Shown one piece after another: positions 1-5,467 of a stretch of DNA of 5,467 nt (position 1 is its first letter; each line of letters begins with the position of its first letter). The stretch lies in NCBI GenBank assembly GCA_002731985.1, contig PCCT01000001.1, positions 23,517 through 28,983 on the forward strand, in the 5' to 3' direction. The translations under genes and the position numbers were made by a program. Under the pieces are notes generated by a model. The model had not been told where the DNA came from and did not search any database. It saw nothing but the letters and a program-made list of their open reading frames with translations. The stretch is from Nitrospinota bacterium (GTDB taxonomy: Bacteria; Nitrospinota; Nitrospinia; Nitrospinales; VA-1).

Positions 1-1
1 T

Positions 2-1462
2 GTTAAGGCCGCACCTCGTGTGATATACGAGCTGGAACATTATGGTTGTGTCTTCAGCCGTACTCCCGACGGTAAGATCGCGCAACGCAGTTTTGGCGGG
101 CACTCTAAACCCCGTGCGTGTTTTTCTGCAGATCGTACCGGTCACGCGATTCTCCATGCCTTGCACGAACAACTTTTAAAGCGCGCGAAATCCGTCAAAA
201 TATATTCTGAGTGGTACATGCATTCGCTGATTCTCGACGGTGACCGTTGCAATGGAATTGTCGTCAGCGATATTCGCACCGGCGCGGTAGAAGTCATGCA
301 GGCCCGTGCGGTTATCTTCGCTACCGGAGGTTATGGACGGGTATTTAATATTACATCAAATGCTTTCGCGGGAACCGCCGATGGTGTCATGTCGGCTTAC
401 CGAGCAGGCATACCGATTGAAGATGCGGAATTTGTTCAGTATCATCCCTCAGGGCTCTACCGTCAGGGAATATTGTTTTCCGAAGCGGCACGAGGCGAGG
501 GCGGTTACCTGCTCAATGGCAAGGGTGAACGGTTTATGGAAACATACGCACCTTCGCGAATGGAACTTGCGCCGAGAGATATTGTGGCACGCGCAGAGCA
601 AAGTGAAATGGATGCCGGACGCGGTGTCGATGGGAAAGATATTATTCATCTCGACCTGAGACATTTGGGCAAAGAACGCATCATGGAACGGTTGCCGCAG
701 ATTCGCCAGTTGGGAATTGATTTTATCGGAGTCGATTGTGTTACCGATCCATTACCCATTCAGCCGACAGCACATTATTCGATGGGTGGTATTCCTGTAG
801 ATAAACTTGGTCAGGTGATTTCCGATGCTGAGGGAACGCCTGTTAAAGGATTTTTCGCCGCTGGCGAATGCTCCTGTGTTTCGGTTCATGGCGCCAATCG
901 CCTAGGAACGAATTCCCTTTTAGACGCGGTGGTCTTTGGTGAACGTGCAGGCAAGACGGCCCTTGAATATGCAAAGACTGTCGGTCACGCTCCGGTTAAT
1001 GAGAGCCATGAAAAAACCAAGGTGCTCGAACTGTTTGAAAATATTTTTCAACAGGATGGGGGTGAAAGTTATAACGAAATTCGTAACGAAATGAAAACGA
1101 TAATGACCGAGAACTGCGGTGTGTTCCGTGATGCGGATCGGTTAAAAGTTTGTATTGAAACGATTCAAAGTCTCCTTCAGCGTTATAAAAAAGGTAGGGT
1201 TACCGATAAGGGAAAAGTTTTTAACACGGAAATTTATGAAATCATCGAACTCGGTAATATGCTACACATGGCAGAGGTAATCGCTACCGCCGCTCTGGCC
1301 AGAACAGAAAGTCGTGGCGGACATTATCGAACTGACTTTCCGAAACGTGATGATGAGAACTTCCTGAAACACAGTCTGGTTTATCCGGCTGATGATGGGA
1401 TGGAAATTAAATACAAGCCGGTTGTCATAACGAAACATCAACCCGCGGAGAGAACGTACTAA
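2..1462 (+). CDS. sdhA: Succinate dehydrogenase/fumarate reductase flavoprotein subunit, 5'-partial
   Basis: Catalytic subunit that interconverts succinate and fumarate at FAD. The frame is open from base 2, so the GTG at 20 is internal and not a start; 486 residues are visible and roughly 95-100 are missing, including the N-terminal dinucleotide fold and the histidine that usually binds FAD covalently. Counting from the first complete codon, all five classical active-site residues are present at expected spacing: H148 (HPSG), E161 (SEAARGEGG), R192 (PRDIVAR), H258 (AHYSMGG) and R300 (GANRLGTNSLLD). The C-terminal helical and capping region is complete and ends in a TAA that shares its last base with the sdhB ATG. 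Because the N terminus is off the window, a Tat signal peptide, as in the periplasmic MfrA relatives, can be neither shown nor excluded. The sequence alone does not settle whether the enzyme works as dehydrogenase or fumarate reductase. Family assignment is very secure. Confidence 0.96.
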   Translation, partial: VKAAPRVIYELEHYGCVFSRTPDGKIAQRSFGGHSKPRACFSADRTGHAILHALHEQLLKRAKSVKIYSEWYMHSLILDGDRCNGIVVSDIRTGAVEVMQARAVIFATGGYGRVFNITSNAFAGTADGVMSAYRAGIPIEDAEFVQYHPSGLYRQGILFSEAARGEGGYLLNGKGERFMETYAPSRMELAPRDIVARAEQSEMDAGRGVDGKDIIHLDLRHLGKERIMERLPQIRQLGIDFIGVDCVTDPLPIQPTAHYSMGGIPVDKLGQVISDAEGTPVKGFFAAGECSCVSVHGANRLGTNSLLDAVVFGERAGKTALEYAKTVGHAPVNESHEKTKVLELFENIFQQDGGESYNEIRNEMKTIMTENCGVFRDADRLKVCIETIQSLLQRYKKGRVTDKGKVFNTEIYEIIELGNMLHMAEVIATAALARTESRGGHYRTDFPKRDDENFLKHSLVYPADDGMEIKYKPVVITKHQPAERTY

Positions 1463-2403
1463 TGGCTACGTTTAGAATCAAACGCTACAATCCGGAAAAA
1501 CAACCCGAGTCCTATTACGAAGAGTTTCAACTGGACATCAAACCGGGCATGACGCTTCTGGATTGCATGAATGAAATCAAGTGGACGCTGGACGGAAGCC
1601 TTACCTACCGCATGTCCTGTCGCAGCGCCATCTGCGGGTCCTGCGCGGTGAAAGCCAACGGGCATTCTCTGCTGGCTTGCCAGCGCCAAGGCGCTCACCT
1701 GGTCAAAGACGACGAAACGATTGTTCTGGAGCCTTTGGGCAACATGAAACCGATCAAGGATCTTGCGGTCGATTTCAAACCCTTCTGGGACAAAGTTGAT
1801 AAGGTCAATCCCTACTTGCAACCTGACAAGAAAGCGCCGAAGGAAGAAAGAAAGCAATCGCCGGATCAGTTCAGGCTCATTGACGATTCAAGTACCTGCA
1901 TCATGTGCGGCGCGTGCTATTCCGATTGTAACATGCTTGAGGTAGACGATAATTTTCTGGGTCCGGCGGCACTTGCCAAGGCACAACGGTTTGTGCAGGA
2001 CTCGCGAGATGGAAAAACTCTTGAGCGTGTAAAATATTTGAGCAAACCGGGCGGCATATGGGATTGTACCCACTGCGGCGAATGTGTTGAGCGTTGTCCC
2101 AAACCGGCACAGCCTTTTCATCGTATTAAAGAAATAATGACTGTTGCGCTGGATCAGGGCGTCACCAACAACAACGGAGCACGTCACGCGTTATCGTTTG
2201 CCAAATTGGTTAAGTCCAGTGGCAGTCTCAATGAAAACATTATTCCCGTTGAAACGGTGGGTTTCTTCAACATCAAAGGATTGTTTGATTTGCTCCCGGT
2301 TGGGTTGCGTATGTTTTTTAAAGGAAAAAATCCCCCGATTCTTCATAAGTCTATCGACGATGTCGAAGATGTGAAGCGGATTTATATGGAGCTTGATGAG
2401 TAA
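1462..2403 (+). CDS. sdhB: Succinate dehydrogenase/fumarate reductase iron-sulfur subunit, SdhABE type
   Basis: Electron-transfer subunit linking the SdhA flavin to the third subunit. The N-terminal plant-type ferredoxin domain carries a canonical [2Fe-2S] set C53-x4-C58-x2-C61-x11-C73. The C-terminal bacterial-ferredoxin-like domain carries C146-x2-C149-x2-C152-x3-C156 and C202-x2-C205-x2-C208-x3-C212 followed by proline. Classical SdhB lacks the equivalent of C205; its presence completes an eight-cysteine set, predicting two [4Fe-4S] clusters instead of one [4Fe-4S] and one [3Fe-4S]. At 313 residues it is much longer than the roughly 240 of E. coli SdhB, owing to a lysine-rich linker near 121-133 and a C-terminal extension after about residue 230 that may contact the CCG subunit (inference). 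The ATG overlaps the sdhA stop by one base, and a GGAG at 1447-1450 lies 11 bases upstream. The stop overlaps the next ATG in the same way. The product has no signal peptide or membrane segment. Confidence 0.96.
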   Translation: MATFRIKRYNPEKQPESYYEEFQLDIKPGMTLLDCMNEIKWTLDGSLTYRMSCRSAICGSCAVKANGHSLLACQRQGAHLVKDDETIVLEPLGNMKPIKDLAVDFKPFWDKVDKVNPYLQPDKKAPKEERKQSPDQFRLIDDSSTCIMCGACYSDCNMLEVDDNFLGPAALAKAQRFVQDSRDGKTLERVKYLSKPGGIWDCTHCGECVERCPKPAQPFHRIKEIMTVALDQGVTNNNGARHALSFAKLVKSSGSLNENIIPVETVGFFNIKGLFDLLPVGLRMFFKGKNPPILHKSIDDVEDVKRIYMELDE

Positions 2404-3278
2404 TGAAATTTGCCTTGTTTACAGGATGTGTGGCTAAGGGAGCTACCCGCGAACTGATGCTCTCGACAATGAAATCTGCCGAAGGACTCGGTATCGAATT
2501 CGTCGAAATGAAAAGTGCCGCCTGTTGCGGTGCCGGTGTGGTGTCTGAGAAAAATCCGCTTCTGGCAGACGCCTTGAACGCGCGTACCTTTGCCATTGCT
2601 GAAGAGCAGAATCTGGACCTCGTCACCATCTGCTCCACCTGTCAGGGAATATTGAAAAAAACTGAATGCCATGTCGACTCCGATCCTGCCTACAAGGAGA
2701 AAGTAAATAGTGTGCTTCAGGAGGGCGGACACCAGTACGCCGGCGGAAAAATAAAAATTCAACACTTCGCCAATGTGCTCGGTACTGAGGAAGGTTTGAA
2801 ACTATTACGGGAAAAAGTGAAGCGTCCGCTCACCGGACTCAAGACAGCGGCATTTTACGGTTGTTATGTTTTACGTCCATCAGAGTTGTCATTGTACGAG
2901 AACCCGGATGATCCTACCGGAATGGAGGAGATATTCGAAATTCTCGGCGCGACTCCTGTGTACTATGATAGCAGGACCAAGTGTTGCGGATTTCCAATCG
3001 TCATGATGAACAAAGATGCCTCGCATGACATGGCAGGCAATGCTCTCATTGACGCGGTCGATAGCGGAGCCGACTGTGTCGTGACAGGCTGTCCGCTATG
3101 CCACCTCAGCCTCGATGCGTATCAGCCGGAAATCGAAAAAATGAATAAAAAAGGTTGTTCTGTTCCTATCCTGCATTTGCCGCAACTGGTGGCCTTGGCT
3201 CTGGGATACTCGCCTCAGGAACTGGGGATGGACACACATGTCGTTGCCACTACCGGACTCGATAAAATTCTCGCTTAG
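2403..3278 (+). CDS. sdhE: CCG-domain (HdrB-like) third subunit of SdhABE-type succinate dehydrogenase
   Basis: A 291-residue protein with two complete cysteine-rich CCG domains (CX31-39CCX33-34CXXC type). The first uses C9, C41-C42-G and C77-STC-C80; the second uses C154, C194-C195-G and C230-PLC-C233. This domain is shared with heterodisulfide reductase subunit B, lactate-oxidation protein LutA/YkgE and the SdhE/MfrE subunits of non-classical succinate:quinone oxidoreductases. Each complete motif may hold an iron-sulfur centre. Being translationally coupled to sdhB (TAATG overlap, GGAG at 2388-2391, 11 bases from the ATG), it is best read as the subunit that replaces the SdhC/SdhD cytochrome b anchor and delivers electrons to or from quinone. 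No transmembrane helix is evident, so membrane contact would be peripheral, perhaps through amphipathic helices. The symbol follows the SdhABE nomenclature and must not be confused with the small FAD-assembly factor also called SdhE in E. coli. HdrB-family annotation is the likely database label. Confidence 0.9.
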   Translation: MKFALFTGCVAKGATRELMLSTMKSAEGLGIEFVEMKSAACCGAGVVSEKNPLLADALNARTFAIAEEQNLDLVTICSTCQGILKKTECHVDSDPAYKEKVNSVLQEGGHQYAGGKIKIQHFANVLGTEEGLKLLREKVKRPLTGLKTAAFYGCYVLRPSELSLYENPDDPTGMEEIFEILGATPVYYDSRTKCCGFPIVMMNKDASHDMAGNALIDAVDSGADCVVTGCPLCHLSLDAYQPEIEKMNKKGCSVPILHLPQLVALALGYSPQELGMDTHVVATTGLDKILA

Positions 3279-3298
3279 TAACCTTCCCATTTCTGCTC

Positions 3299-3327
3299 TT
3301 GAATCTTGGCGGAGTAAATCGTATAAC
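3299..3327 (+). promoter_or_regulatory. Candidate sigma70-type promoter for the DASS transporter
   Basis: TTGAAT at 3299-3304 and TATAAC at 3322-3327 are separated by exactly 17 bases; they match the sigma70 consensus hexamers at 4/6 and 5/6 positions. They lie in the spacer just after the sdhE stop, facing the transporter. Transcription would begin near 3334-3336 and leave a leader of about 150 bases containing the whole palindromic repeat. This is a consensus match only; chance matches of this quality occur, and readthrough from the sdh operon is the alternative. Confidence 0.35.
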
Positions 3328-3346
3328 CAGCGCAGTTGAGGATTAA

Positions 3347-3460
3347 ATTACCCTCACCCCGGCCCTCTCCCGTCGAGGGAGAGAGGGTAAAAGTTCCCTC
3401 TCCTCTGGAGGCCGGTACGTCCCCTTTAGGGGAGAGAAGGTTAGGATGAGGGGGAATAAT
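3347..3460. repeat. Palindromic GC-rich intergenic repeat (MITE-like), copy 1
   Basis: The element has imperfect inverted ends: ATTACCCTCACCCC on the left (3347-3360) mirrors the complement of GGATGAGGGGGAATAAT on the right (3444-3460), and the match continues inward through CCCTCTCCC and GGGGAGAGAAGG. Inside are smaller hairpins: CTCTCCC-gtcga-GGGAGAG at 3365-3383, CCTC-TG-GAGG at 3402-3411, and TCCCC-ttta-GGGGA at 3420-3433. No reading frame of note lies within. The pattern resembles the CCCTCACCCTAACCCTCTCCC-type intergenic repeats dispersed in many proteobacterial genomes. It lacks a U-tract after any stem, so I do not call it an intrinsic terminator, but as RNA it could fold and affect readthrough or mRNA decay. 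A related copy follows the transporter gene. Confidence 0.75.
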
Positions 3461-3475
3461 TATTTTTCCTTACTC

Positions 3476-3481
3476 AGGGGG
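3476..3481 (+). promoter_or_regulatory. Ribosome binding site supporting a GTG start
   Basis: AGGGGG lies four bases upstream of the GTG at 3486, a short spacing. The frame is closed upstream by TGA at 3447-3449 and contains no ATG between that stop and the GTG; the next in-frame ATG is at codon 28, inside the first hydrophobic segment. This makes GTG 3486 the best start. Confidence 0.5.
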
Positions 3482-3485
3482 CTGT

Positions 3486-5042
3486 GTGGTCGATTCGCAA
3501 TCTCTATTCAAACGCAAAGTAGCTGTGCTCATTGGCGGGCTGATATTTTTTTCAGTCATCCTGCTCATGCCCTTACCTGCAGGGATGACTCCTTCTGGGC
3601 AACGCCTCCTGGCGATCGCCGCGCTCATGGCTTGCTGGTGGATTGGCGAAGGAACGGCCATCGCCGTGACCGCGCTCCTTCCTCTGATTCTTTTTCCTTT
3701 GCTTGGAATCATGTCGAGTAAACAGGTCGCGCCCAATTACGCGAACCATTTTGTATTTCTTTTTCTTGGTGGATTCATGATCGCTCTGGCGATGGAGAAA
3801 TGGAATTTTCATAAACGCCTGGCATTGTGGATCATCAACCTGATTGGGACCGGACTTGACCGCATCGTCCTTGGATTCATGACGGCGGCGGCGTTTCTAT
3901 CCATGTGGATTTCCAACACCGCGACCACCATGATGCTTCTTCCCGTTGGGATAGCGGTGGTGAGGCAGGTCGCCGCGCAGTCTACTCTGGATGGCAGACA
4001 CGATGAAGCCACCGAGCATCAGGTTGCTGCCAGCCTGGGACTCGTCCTCATGCTGGGGTTGGCCTACGCCGCCAGCATTGGCGGAGTCGGTACACTCATC
4101 GGCACCGCGCCCAATATTGTTTTTGCCGGATTCTATAAAAATCTTTATCCCGAGAATCCGGAAATAAGTTTTGTCGAATGGATGACGATGGCAGTTCCCG
4201 TGGTCATCATTTTTATTCCCATCGTATGGATTTATCTTTGTCGATTTGTCTCGCCGATTAAATTGGACCGGATCAAATTCGCCAAAGATAACGGAAATGT
4301 CATTCAACAGGAACTGATCGCCCTCGGGAAAATTTCCCGACCGGAAAAAATGGTCGCCTGCGTTTTTGCCGCGACCGCGTTCATGTGGATTTTTCGCAAA
4401 CCCCTCGAGTTGGGTTCAATCACCATTCCCGGATGGTCGAGTCTCTTCCCGAATCCGGAAATGCTTCACGACTCCACCGTTGCGATGATCATGGGTATCT
4501 TGCTGATGCTCCTTCCCGTTAAATTTGGCAAAGGAGAGGTGGTGAATAACGAGCGTGAGTTTTTTCTGCTCGACTGGCATACCGTAGAGACCCGTATGCC
4601 TTGGGGAATTCTCTTATTGTTTGGCGGTGGATTTGCTCTGGCTTCCGGGTTCACCAAAACCGGATTGTCCGGTTGGATCGGCGATCAATTGACGGGGTTA
4701 TCAGCGTTCCCATTATGGGCCGTGGTATTGGCCGTGTGTCTCGGCATCACATTTTTAACCGAGCTGACATCCAATACCGCGACATCGACTATGATTTTGC
4801 CGGTGATGGGGGCGGTGGCAGTGGCGGCAGGATTTCATCCCTTACTGCTCATGTTACCCGCGACTCTTTCCGCATCGTTCGCGTTTATGTTGCCCGTGGC
4901 AACGCCGCCGAATGCCATTGTGTTCGGTAGTGGATGGGTCACCATACCCGCCATGACCCGCGCCGGGTTTGCACTGAACCTCATCGGCGCGATTCTCATC
5001 ACCACACTCGTCCTCCTGCTCATCCAGACACTTTTTTTATAA
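3486..5042 (+). CDS. DASS/SLC13-family sodium:dicarboxylate symporter (INDY/SdcS-like)
   Basis: A 518-residue inner-membrane transporter of the divalent anion:Na+ symporter family, which takes up C4-dicarboxylates such as succinate, fumarate and malate (citrate or sulfate in some branches). The two halves show the inverted-repeat design of the family: each has an SNT motif in a hairpin-tip context (S143-N144-T145 in WISNTATTMMLLPVG, S429-N430-T431 in LTSNTATSTMILPVMG), which in VcINDY contributes Na+ and substrate carboxylate binding. Each SNT is followed by a second conserved loop, GGVGTLIGTAPN at 199-210 and LPVATPPNAIVFGSG at about 469-483. Hydrophobic segments occur throughout, with about eleven membrane-spanning helices expected, and soluble loops near 165-180 and 255-290. 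Length fits the family. It starts at GTG after a TGA-closed frame. It lies 207 bases downstream of the CCG subunit gene on the same strand, behind a candidate promoter and a palindromic repeat, so co-transcription with sdh is uncertain. The adjacency suggests succinate, fumarate or malate as substrate, which is inference. Confidence 0.93.
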   Translation: MVDSQSLFKRKVAVLIGGLIFFSVILLMPLPAGMTPSGQRLLAIAALMACWWIGEGTAIAVTALLPLILFPLLGIMSSKQVAPNYANHFVFLFLGGFMIALAMEKWNFHKRLALWIINLIGTGLDRIVLGFMTAAAFLSMWISNTATTMMLLPVGIAVVRQVAAQSTLDGRHDEATEHQVAASLGLVLMLGLAYAASIGGVGTLIGTAPNIVFAGFYKNLYPENPEISFVEWMTMAVPVVIIFIPIVWIYLCRFVSPIKLDRIKFAKDNGNVIQQELIALGKISRPEKMVACVFAATAFMWIFRKPLELGSITIPGWSSLFPNPEMLHDSTVAMIMGILLMLLPVKFGKGEVVNNEREFFLLDWHTVETRMPWGILLLFGGGFALASGFTKTGLSGWIGDQLTGLSAFPLWAVVLAVCLGITFLTELTSNTATSTMILPVMGAVAVAAGFHPLLLMLPATLSASFAFMLPVATPPNAIVFGSGWVTIPAMTRAGFALNLIGAILITTLVLLLIQTLFL

Positions 5043-5047
5043 CCTCC

Positions 5048-5117
5048 GCTAGCCCTTCCCTCGTAAGGGGGGGGAATATTAAAACCCCTCCCCTTGCCAA
5101 GGGGAGATTGGGTGAGG
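5048..5117. repeat. Palindromic GC-rich intergenic repeat, copy 2 (degenerate)
   Basis: The right part is a strong hairpin, CTCCCCTTG and CAAGGGGAG around one central base (5088-5106), followed by ATTGGGTGAGG. This matches the right end of the copy at 3347-3460, where GGGGAGAGAAGG is followed by TTAGGATGAGGG. The left edge, CTAGCCCTTCCCTCG (5050-5064), is a decayed inverse of the right edge. After the stem comes no T-run on the + strand, so it is not a typical intrinsic terminator, although it sits where the end of the transporter transcript is expected. Its last bases, GGTGAGG, also lie in the ribosome-binding position for the following DUF559 gene. Confidence 0.65.
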
Positions 5118-5129
5118 CCGATAAATATC

Positions 5130-5384
5130 ATGACAAAAATATTCAACAAAACTACCGAAAAGGAAAAGAGAAGAAAGCTTCGGAAGCAAATGCCTAAAGC
5201 TGAGGTTTTGCTATGGCAACAGTTGCGAGGAAAACAACCGAGTGGGTTTAAATTTTGCCGACAGTTTGGTGTGAGTCAGTATGTCCTTGATTTATACCAT
5301 CCTCAAGCAAAGCTTGCCATCGAGGTCGATAGTGAACCGTTCAGTTGCCTGACTCCTTATTCTAAGCACCGGGTTTCCACCTGA
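5130..5384 (+). pseudogene. Truncated DUF559 (PD-(D/E)XK nuclease-like) protein, N-terminal half
   Basis: The first 67 residues match the N-terminal half of DUF559 (PF04480) proteins: a lysine/arginine-rich leader, MPKAEVLLWQQLRGKQ, GFKFCRQFGV, YVLDLYHPQAKLAIEVD. The D54 and E65-V-D67 positions fit the acidic part of the PD-(D/E)XK-type fold shared with Vsr-like nucleases, to which this domain family is related. Intact members run to about 110-125 residues, with a GxxH-like stretch straight after IEVD and a C-terminal helix; here the reading departs into 17 unrelated residues and stops at 5382-5384. None of the three forward frames past 5330 restores the family sequence, so this looks like a deletion or insertion junction and not a simple frameshift. 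I chose ATG 5130 because similarity starts at MTKIFNK; the earlier in-frame ATG at 5094 would translate the repeat. GGTGAGG at 5111-5117 lies 12 bases upstream. The biological role of DUF559 proteins is unsettled, and the remnant is probably non-functional. Confidence 0.7.
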
Positions 5385-5467
5385 GTTTAGGGCTACGGGC
5401 GGCGGTGGTTTCGTCGGGGCGGGAGGCGACTGGCATATACGGCGCATCGTGGAATATTCCCGGACTG
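5331..5467. other. Unassigned sequence beyond the DUF559 breakpoint
   Basis: Beyond the DUF559 breakpoint the sequence is first mixed, then markedly G+C rich between about 5390 and 5432. It opens with a short palindrome, TGAAC-C-GTTCA (5333-5343). Several frames are open to the window edge on both strands, as expected in G+C-rich DNA, but none has a start codon with a plausible ribosome binding site and a recognisable product. It could be the end of an inserted element, the edge of another gene, or a rearrangement or assembly junction; the window is too short to tell. Confidence 0.4.

Noticed and set aside
1459..1857. A 132-codon open frame on the minus strand inside sdhB
   Set aside because: It is fully antisense to a gene with a complete set of iron-sulfur ligands and has no recognisable domain; it is a shadow of sdhB codon structure.
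3347..3460. CRISPR array or tandem repeat
   Set aside because: The units are inverted and palindromic with no regularly spaced direct repeats or unique spacers.
3446..3721. A + strand ORF of 91 codons starting ATG 3446
   Set aside because: It starts inside the palindromic repeat, runs in a different frame from the transporter and shows no family pattern; the overlapping GTG-started DASS frame is clearly the real gene.
3897..4307. A 136-codon open frame on the minus strand inside the DASS transporter
   Set aside because: Its composition (D/G/H/N-rich with no domain) is that expected from reading a membrane-protein gene backwards, and it overlaps a well-supported CDS.
5088..5106. Strong GC hairpin after the DASS stop as an intrinsic terminator
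   Set aside because: The stem is followed by ATTGGGTGAGG and not a T-run, and it belongs to a repeat family also present upstream of the gene; termination is possible but not supported.
5094..5129. Upstream ATG at 5094 as the start of the DUF559 protein
   Set aside because: The extra 12 residues would be translated repeat sequence, the ATG lacks family similarity, and similarity to DUF559 begins at the ATG at 5130, which has a ribosome binding site.

Overview
This is a bacterial window of roughly even G+C. It holds the end of a succinate dehydrogenase/fumarate reductase operon of the non-classical SdhABE type, then a dicarboxylate-transporter gene lying between two related palindromic intergenic repeats, then a broken nuclease-like gene. 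The species cannot be fixed from this sequence. The SdhABE architecture, with a double CCG-domain third subunit in place of cytochrome b anchors, occurs in archaea and in scattered bacterial phyla. The intergenic repeats and DUF559 gene are of a kind I associate with Gram-negative bacteria. Bacterial rather than archaeal origin is inferred from GGAG-type ribosome binding sites, a sigma70-like promoter candidate and these repeats.

Layout: 2-1462 is the 5'-truncated flavoprotein subunit SdhA, which has lost its N-terminal FAD-binding part off the window edge. 1462-2403 is the iron-sulfur subunit SdhB. 2403-3278 is the CCG-domain subunit (SdhE, HdrB-like). The three genes are joined by identical TAATG one-base stop/start overlaps, so they form one translationally coupled operon. 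3279-3485 is intergenic, with a possible sigma70-type promoter followed by a palindromic GC-rich repeat. 3486-5042 is a 518-residue DASS/SLC13 (INDY-type) sodium:dicarboxylate symporter. 5048-5117 is a second, more decayed copy of the same repeat family. 5130-5384 is the N-terminal half of a DUF559 protein whose similarity stops abruptly after the IEVD motif near 5330. From there to the end the sequence changes character, becomes G+C rich and holds no gene I can support.

The first three genes would build an enzyme that interconverts succinate and fumarate and passes electrons from FAD through iron-sulfur clusters to a CCG subunit near the membrane. The transporter beside them plausibly moves succinate, fumarate or malate across the inner membrane, so the two units make a sensible C4-dicarboxylate neighbourhood, although they are probably transcribed separately. 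The most informative molecular detail is an additional cysteine in SdhB (C205), which predicts a [4Fe-4S] cluster where classical enzymes carry [3Fe-4S]. I found no convincing evidence of an undescribed system; the most unusual area is the repeat/DUF559 breakpoint at the right end.
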